A stretch of DNA of 64,000 bases, from the NCBI GenBank assembly GCA_032622095.1, contig CP136066.1, positions 113,731,319 through 113,795,318 on the forward strand, in the 5' to 3' direction. The notes under the pieces are model-generated. The model had not been told where the DNA came from. It saw only the letters and a list, made by a program, of their open reading frames with translations, and ran no database searches. Of the stretch, positions 47,801 to 56,800 are shown in pieces. Positions within the stretch are counted from its first letter, which is position 1. Every line of letters starts with the position of its first letter. Origin of the DNA: Siphonodentalium dalli. Taxonomy: Eukaryota; Mollusca; Scaphopoda; Gadilida; Siphonodentaliidae. The position numbers and the translations under genes were made by a program.

Positions 47801-50800
47801 GACTAACATAATTAGATTCTGTGGATCTGGTAGGGGAATGACTATGTGTCCAAGGGTAAATAAGGGCTTGGGGGGGGGAAGAGACATTAAAAATGAATCA
47901 TTACTCCTCTAGTGGAAACCCTGCTTAATAAAAGCAAAAGTCAACTATTTTGGTGATTGTTTTTCTGATTGCTTTACCTGGTCTGTGACAGTTATTATTT
48001 ATTAATGGAGCAAAGTGTCAAGACAAAACAGAATGCAAGGAGCTCAATTTATTTTCACTAAGATTTTGTATAAATATGATCAACCTAATGAGAGATTACT
48101 CAGGCATTATGTTGGTAGGAAGAATATGGCAATCAACTGATATTGCAATAAATATTATCATATATATTTATTACTAGAAGGTGACCCGACTTCGTCCGGG
48201 CTTTGACCTTAAATTGACCATTTTGAAGGTCAAAGTCAGGTGGGGTCAAACACCAACACCCCAAAAATGGTGGAAATCGGTCCAGCGGATACCGGGAAAT
48301 CGGCCCAGCGGATACCGAGATACCCTATGCATCAAATTTCGTCCGTAAAAATCCGCCAGTTTCACCCGATTTGATTTCCACTCAAGTATATAAACGCGCC
48401 TCATATACACACGCTCATTAATTATCAAGTTTCAACGTAAAGATAAATTACCATCGGTGCCCGAGATATCGCCAAGACGTCTGAAACAGTCAAATGCATC
48501 GGCCGGTTAACGTGATCTAACGTTATGAACTCTAACGACGTCATAGAAGTTACGCATTGTTTTTATCCTGATGGAAGATAGTACCACTTCTTCTTGATAA
48601 TTGAGTTAGATAACTAAAACGGATACATACGCATTATATATCGTTGGAAAGAGGAAACACGAAAGATTCTCACAGTGTCATTATTATGACTGGCATTTTA
48701 TTATTCGCGCTGTTTCAAATCGATTTGTAAGCACCGAACTCAAATGAAAGTCCCGTAACACAGCGTAAAAACAGATTTGACCTCGGCGCGTGAAAAGTTG
48801 ACCTCGGATCTGAAAATTAATAGGCCTATGCCCGTTCCCGGCCGAAAATACCCCCACATACCAAGTTTCATCAAAATCGGCTCAGCCGTTTTCGAGTTCA
48901 TCGCGAACACACACACCACACACACACAGACAGATCTTCCAAAATATATAATAGACTAGCCGATGAGCCCGACGTTGTCCGGGCTATTCACAAACCAAAT
49001 TTCAAGTCGATAGCTCCACCCGTTTCCGAGATCTGGTCTGCGCATGCGCGAAGCTGGCGTCGCACGGGCTCGGCGACCCGATAAAATTTGTATCCGGGGC
49101 AAGATACATTCACATAGCAAATTTCAAGTCGATAGCTCCACCCGTTTCCGAGATCTGGTCTGTGCATGCACGAAGCTGGCGTCGCACGGGCTCGGCGACC
49201 CGATAAAATTCGTATCCGGGGCAAGATACATTCAGATACCAAATTTCAAGTCGATAGCTCCACCCGTTTCCGAGATCTCGTCTGCGCATGCGCGAAGCTG
49301 GCGTCGCACGGGCTCGACGACCCGATAAAATTCTTATCCGGGGCAAGATACATTCACATACCAAATTTCAAGTCGATAGCTCCACCCGTTTCCGAGATCT
49401 CGTCTGCGCATGCGCGAAGCTGGCGTCGCACGAGCTCGGCAACCCGATAAAATTCGTATCTGGGGCAAGATACATTCACATAGCAAAATTCAAGTCGATA
49501 GCTCCACCCGTTTCCGAGATCTCGTCTGCGCATGCGCGAAGCGGGTGCCGCACCGTCTCGCCAATACGTTGTCCGGGCTATTCAAAAACCAAATTTAAAG
49601 TCGATAGCTCTACCCAACCCAAAATTTCAAGTCGATAGCTCTACCCGTTTCCGAGATCTGGTCTGCGCATGCGCGAAGCTGGCGTCGCACGGGCTCGGCG
49701 ACCCGATAAAATTCGTATCCGGGGCAAGATACATTCACATACCAAATTTCAAGTCGATAGCTCCACCCGTTTCCGAGATCTCGTCTGCGCATGCGCGAAG
49801 TTGGCGTCGCACGGGCTCGGCGACCCGATAAAATTTGTATCCGTGACAAGATACATTCACATACCAAATTTCAAGTCGATAGCTCCACCCGTTTCCGAGA
49901 TCTCGTCTGCGCATGCGCGAAGCTGGCGTCGCACGGTCTCGGCGACCCGATCAAATTCGTATCCGAGGGAAAGATACATTCACATAGCAAATTTCAAGTC
50001 GATAGCTCCACCCGTTTCCGAGATCTCGTCTGCGCATGCGCGAAGCGGGCGCCGCATGGGCTCGCCAATACGACAACGTCGACCGCCTGGTCAAACTACA
50101 CACACGTACCCAGTTTCGTCCCGATCGGTCGAGAATCGTAGATTTGTATTAATGACAGACAGACAATCATACATACAAACATACAAACAGAGGTCTTCAA
50201 AATATATATGAGATAATAGTACAGTATGGTTCGACCAGAGATTGTTATTGTCCAGCCAGCCCCAAAGCTATATAACATAGCCATTTATTGATGGAATCTG
50301 GCAATTTTTGGTATGTGAGTTTATTGCCACATGTGACAGCTGCAATCAGGCCCCAACTTTCTAAGCAGAGTTATGGTACTTGTTTCTATTTATAGCAAGT
50401 TTATGTCAGTTAGCATGATAACCTGAACAAGCATCCAATTTCAGTCATATTTGGTATATGGATCTTTCACAACAATATCTCCAACGAGTTTGAAAACCAG
50501 ATTTGTCCAAGTCATTTTACCTGACTTACAGTCCTTAGTTCGTCTATTTGTAGCAATATTATGACGGTTGGAGCAAAAACTTGTTTTGTTGATTGGATTC
50601 TAAAATGATAGCCTCCAAGTCATGCCAGGTACCAAAATCATTGACATATAGTATGGCAGCATAGAACTGCCACTTCCTCTTTTTTTACTAACTTGTTTAA
50701 CTTGTTTACATTAGTTACTAAATTGTTTAAACAAGTTATCTAACTTGTTTAAATGAGTTAACTAACTTGTGTAAAGAAGTTACTAACTTGTTTAAACAAG

Positions 50801-53800
50801 TTATTTAACTTGTGTAAACAAGTTAGCTACATTTAATTGTTTAAACAAGTTATTAAATTGTTTAAACAAGTTATCTAACTTGTTTAAACAATTTAGCTAA
50901 CTTTATTAAACAATCTGACCAATCACAGTTAGCCATTTTCTATGACAGCTTAGAGCCACTTGTTTAAACAATTTAGTAACAATAGAGGAGGTGGCGGTTC
51001 TATGCTGCCAAAATATAGTGACCACTTTCGCATGAGTTTATACTGTCATTAAACTGGAACATAAGTGATCACATTCTATTCCAGGAGATATGTGAGTAAC
51101 AAAACACTGTTTCAAGAACTCATAAAGACTGCACAACAAGTACCTGATGTGGAGATCACTATGGGAGGGAATGCACCAGTCATGGCCAAACGTTTGGCTA
51201 TGGAAGGCATAGATGTGCTTTTAGCTACTAAAATATCCAGTAATCTGAGGAAAAATCTTCCAAAGAATCTAAAAAGTGAGTAGCAATTGTGATGGCAGAG
51301 GTGTGTGTACCTCCAATGGAAATTTGAGGGAACAAACCACAATGTTGAAAAATTTACATCCAACCACTTAAGTTACCAAAGAACACAGTCTTCGCAGTGC
51401 ATAATTTGCTGTAATTGTGTAATTCTTTTGTCAAAAATAATTGAAATATAAAGGTGGATCTTGAGATTGCTTTTTATGTGTACCCATACCATGGTACACA
51501 TAATGCTGACAGCGGATCAACCATCCGTCGTTCGTTAGTTCATCCGTCCGTCCATCCGTCTGTCCGTCCGTAGACACTTGCTATCTGATTTGATTACTCG
51601 AGTATTTTTATCGGATCGTGATCAAATTTGATGTAAATGTTTATGATGACACACTCCTCACCTGTATAGTTTTTGGTATCGATCGGTTGATCAGTTAAGA
51701 AATTATTAACACTTTGCATCCACACATAGGCATGAGCTATCCAATGCTGTAACCTAAGTTTTTTTTGTCCGATTGTTTTCATATTTGATATATAGGTTTA
51801 TAATGACACACCCCTCACCTGTATAGTTTTTGGTATCACTTGGCTGATCGATTTAGAAAATAATTAACCCTGCACACAAATGCTATCTGATGTATCTAAG
51901 TCAAACAATTTTCCTCTGATCTGCCTCATATTTCTTACCTAGGTCTTTCTTGGCACGTTCTTCATCTGTATGGATTTTGGTATTGTTTAATTAACCCTTT
52001 CCACTCTTGTTTTTAAATAGAATTCATCCAAGCCAGGATAAGTGGATGACTCAAACATTTTTCATCTGATCGACACCAATTTCTGACCCCTAAATACAGA
52101 TCAAGTTCAAATATGGGTTTGATCCGATATATTTTAACAGAGTTATGGCCCTTTATAATTCATACCTGTTTGCCATGCACTGTGAAATTTGAAGAAAAAA
52201 TGACACCACACAGGACTGTGTTATTGGAATGAAACAATTTATAGCTATGGACACCCGATACCACCTGCGATACCACCTGCTAACCACCAGTGGCTGGCAG
52301 ACCTATTTTCTGTGCAATATTAAGTTAATCCCCCTGTTGAAACAGGTCCATGGCATTAATTAATGTACACTCTATAAGACACCCATTCTAAAAGAATAAA
52401 TAGGAATAGTCCATTGTTCATTTGTAGGGATGTTTTACAGACATCGCTGTTTAGAGACATTGTTGTTTACAGAGACACTGTTGTCGTAGTTGTTTACAGA
52501 GACACTGTTGTCGTATCTTAGAATAAAATTAATCCACACATTCCTTAGTTCCATCATATGATGTCATTGAAAATGATTAACCCTCTCCACACATATTGTC
52601 TTCTGATGTTTTTTATTTGATCATTCTCCTATTCTATGTCCAGGTTGATGGTGATCAACTTTTCACTTGCATGGATTTGGGATTAAAATTAACCCATTCC
52701 ATAGACACATATTTTCCGATAGATATATATTAAATTATCGCTTTCGCAGCCAGGTTCAGTCAGTGTTTCAATAAATGACCAATTGAATATTCATCATTAG
52801 AGGAAATGTCTTATTTTGAAATTCCCTCAATTGCTTTTGGGCTGCAGAATAATATTAACGGTGCTGGGATTCTTGAGACTGACTTATTGTATGGGTTTCT
52901 AAATCCAATGACATGCTTTTTGTTGACTATTTTGTGTTCATCAGTTCATTAGTTTGGGTAAGATTAACCCATTACTATCCGATTTGATAACTCAAATATT
53001 TCCATTGATTATGTTTATAGTTCTGGCACAATTTATGATAACACACCCCTAACCTGCATAGTGAGGGTCATTTGGTTTATATGCTTAAAAATATTAACAT
53101 CCTTTACCAATCATGTTGACACAATGTGACAGCTAAATATTTTTCGCACGATCACTCTATAAATAATCACATCTGTGATAATCAAGAGACATTCTTCACC
53201 TTTATTGATTTTGGTATCGATTGAATGGTTTTGAAAATATTTACCATAACTTTAATTATATTTCCACTGTTTTTTACAGACATTTTATCTTTCCAATGAT
53301 CAGCTTAGAAGAAAATTAACCTTTATGTCCAATCATTAGCAATCATATTTTATATCCAGGTCTGTACATCCCTCACTTGTATAATTGTTCAGGTATTGAT
53401 TTTTTTTTTTTTGTGGTGAAATATTAATAGGTTGCTATGAATTTTTAATATGCAGCTGACACAAAACATAATAAACAAAAAAATAGCAATGATAATAAAA
53501 AGAATACTATATGTTATGTCTCATGTTCCAATGTAATAAACAGATAAATTGAGTTGCTATGATGGTTAACTACTTAATTTCTTAACTATTTTATATTTAA
53601 CAGCTATGGTGCTTCTCTCCGATTATGGATTGAGCTTAATTAGCTTTATCACTCTATAAGACATATCTGTAACATTGTGTTTATGTGAGCAAGGTGCCCA
53701 ATAATTGTGATTCCACTTGTGAACTTAACCCTTTGAACCCTGGCTCCCCACAACGATCGACGCCCTGACACTGGGCTCCCAGGGGTATTTTGACTTATTG

Positions 53801-56800
53801 TAGACTGTGTTCAGGCGCATGGTGCTGTTTTATATGCATTTTCTTCCACTATATTGTTTACACTATGGGAAAGATTATTAAATTCTGAATTCAGCAATCA
53901 CAATCTATTTCAATATCTTAAATCCAGAAAAAGTTATAAAAAATTGAAAACTTTATTGGATTTATTATAAAAACTGCCAAAAAATGTTATGTAACGTCAC
54001 AATCCCAACGTAAATACATGACGTCATGTGGGCTTTAGCCAAATCAAACTCTGGGTGTTCTCCCACCAATAACTAAAATGCGTGGCATTGTGCAGTCTAT
54101 TGGCTTATGCCATCTTAAAGACAAGATTCTGAGCTTTATTCTCGTGTAAATATATATAGCGTGTACCTTTGCGCAAACAAGTTATGATTTAATGAACTCA
54201 GAAGTTTGCATAAACTTGAACAAAACTCGTATGACATCCGACAATCGTTTGTGCCAATTATATAATTTAGCGGGAATTTCTTCACACATTGGGAGTTATA
54301 AATACCACAAGAATACGTCACTAAAGTTTCTACCTATAAATATATATTTTTAGATCTCTTATGAGCCATATAAGGCAATATGACCTAACGCAAAACGAGA
54401 GGTCGCAATAAGTAATATGGCGGTGCCGTAATTGAAGAAATGTGATAAAATGGAGACCGTATCCAGTTTTTAATCGGCTGATACTTCGTTATGCCAAACA
54501 CAACCTCATAATTTTAGGACAGCTAAAACAATTATAATATGAATTTTATGAAAAACTATTTTATTTTGTTTAACATTGAGTATTTATCGAAATATAAAAA
54601 ATAAAGTGCAACACTGCGACGCCGACGGTAGAACAAGATTACGTCATGGCCGGAAAACCGGCCAGTCGCATATATATGCCATTACGTTTTGGCCGGAATT
54701 CCGGCCAGCTGACATTGGTTCAAAGGGTTAATAGTAAGGTGTGAATTGTTGAAAGTTTTGCACTCATGAAAAGGATGGAGTAAGAATTTATGAAAATAGC
54801 TCATCACTGTTGCCGAGGTATGGGTTAAACATCTGCCGATCGTTATCGGCCTCTCGTTATAATAGGTTCGGTTGAATCACTTAACCGCTGACTTATAATC
54901 TTCATCATTGGGTTTGACTTCGCTCAATATTATAAATTTAGTTCCACTGTTTTCTCCCATTTTATTAATTGATGCACCTCTCAATTTCAGCGGTTGGTAA
55001 AATGATAGATCAAGATGATGACCATCTTATATACGAGTATAAAACAGGGCAAAAATACGGTCCATTTGTCTCACCGAGAGCTAACAGGTATCGTCTTAAT
55101 ATATTAATTTGAATAATCTTAATAATACATTTTATTTCTAACAAAATACGGCAACTGCTTGGTGACACTTCCACCACAATCGTAACAATAATGCATTTCC
55201 TCTTTCTGCATCAAAATATCTCAAACAACTTGTAACAAGGCTCCATGCTTTTGGTGATACTAGTATTACACAGTGAGACTTTGAGGTTCCACTTAAACCT
55301 CATCTCTGCTGAATGACGTCTTGTGGTGGACATTGACGTTAGGCCTATTTTCCAGGTAAAAATACAATGGGATTATCACAAAAACCATAAATCTGACTGT
55401 TGAAAGGATAATATCATTCACAATCCTGGAACATCATGCACTGTTTCAAACTTTGAGATACAATGTTTCTGATGCATGTCATTTTACTTCCGTACTCAGT
55501 ACTGATGTATAGCAGCGAAGAGGTTAAGGAGCCAATATGGTTATGCAGTTTTGCAAGAACAATATATAATTGAGGGAAATTTGGGGCCATGTGCTAAATT
55601 GATAATACTGTAACCAAAATATCAACTATATTATAGTAAACCTTACTGATTTAAAAATGACCATTGTGCCAAGTTAAATCCTCTCTGCCTTTTCACATCA
55701 GTAGAGATGGATATCGGTAATATGAAGTTCAGTGCATCATTCTGTGCATCTTACAATCAACAAACACAACTTTAATCCTTTTGGTGACACTATTTACACT
55801 CATACATGCATTTGAGCTATGAAATCACTTCATGATGGCACAGTCCCCAACATGTTCTATATTGTATGGATCCAACTTGCATCATGCTGCCAGAGTAATT
55901 TTGAGAATGAGCACTAAATGTTTGTTTAATCTGCAAGTTGACTAAATATAAGGCATGAATGTTGATTTTGTTGCATTCCAAGGATTATGGATGCTTTCAG
56001 GTTCCAGACAAAAGTTTAGGTCAACTTGCATCCATACTCAACATCCATATCTTAAATGCTATACAATGTTTCTGTACTTTGAGATAAGCATAGCTGGTTT
56101 ACTGGCCTCGTATTTTTGCAGGAACAAAAATCTTTTGTAAGCCAACTGCACACCTAATATATTTTGAGGATCAGTGTGAGTAGGAAATGTTTTGCACTAC
56201 CGGTACATGTACTAAAAATCCAAATTATTAGAATCATAATTATTTTCTCTTTTTAAATTATTCAAGACCAACTTCATCTCCCAATTAGAATGTGAGAAGA
56301 TTTTTTGGTATTCAAAATCTCAATCGGATCAATTATGCACAAGTCACTAGTTTATAAAATTAAATTAAATCTTATAATGGTTGTATAATGTCTACATTTA
56401 TGATAGCAGTTCATACCAGGTACAATATCATGATATTCCTCCACATTCATATGAATAAACAACAATATAGTAGCCCTAAACATACCAGATAAGCAAACGG
56501 AAGAAGAAGATATGATGGCAATAGAACACACGATAAAAAGTATAACGAAATGTGATATGAAACGTGTTGTGTCTTTTGAGATAATTGGATTGTTAACAGA
56601 AAACAAACATCGACCAGTACACATTAAGCTCACAGAACAACGTTATAGGGATATAATGATAAAAGAGGCAATTCAATTTTAACAGAGGAGAAACTAAAAT
56701 TGATGGACATGACAAAGTATATTTCAACAGAGAATGCTCAAGAAAAGAACTTAATGAATCGTACAAACTTAGGATTGAACTAAGAAAACAAAGATAAAAC

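Noticed and set aside
49044-50211. Many overlapping 90-180 residue open frames on both strands
   Set aside because: They are the same 122-bp tandem unit read in successive frames; 122 is not a multiple of three, so the frame rotates from unit to unit. No codon-level constraint and no protein family.
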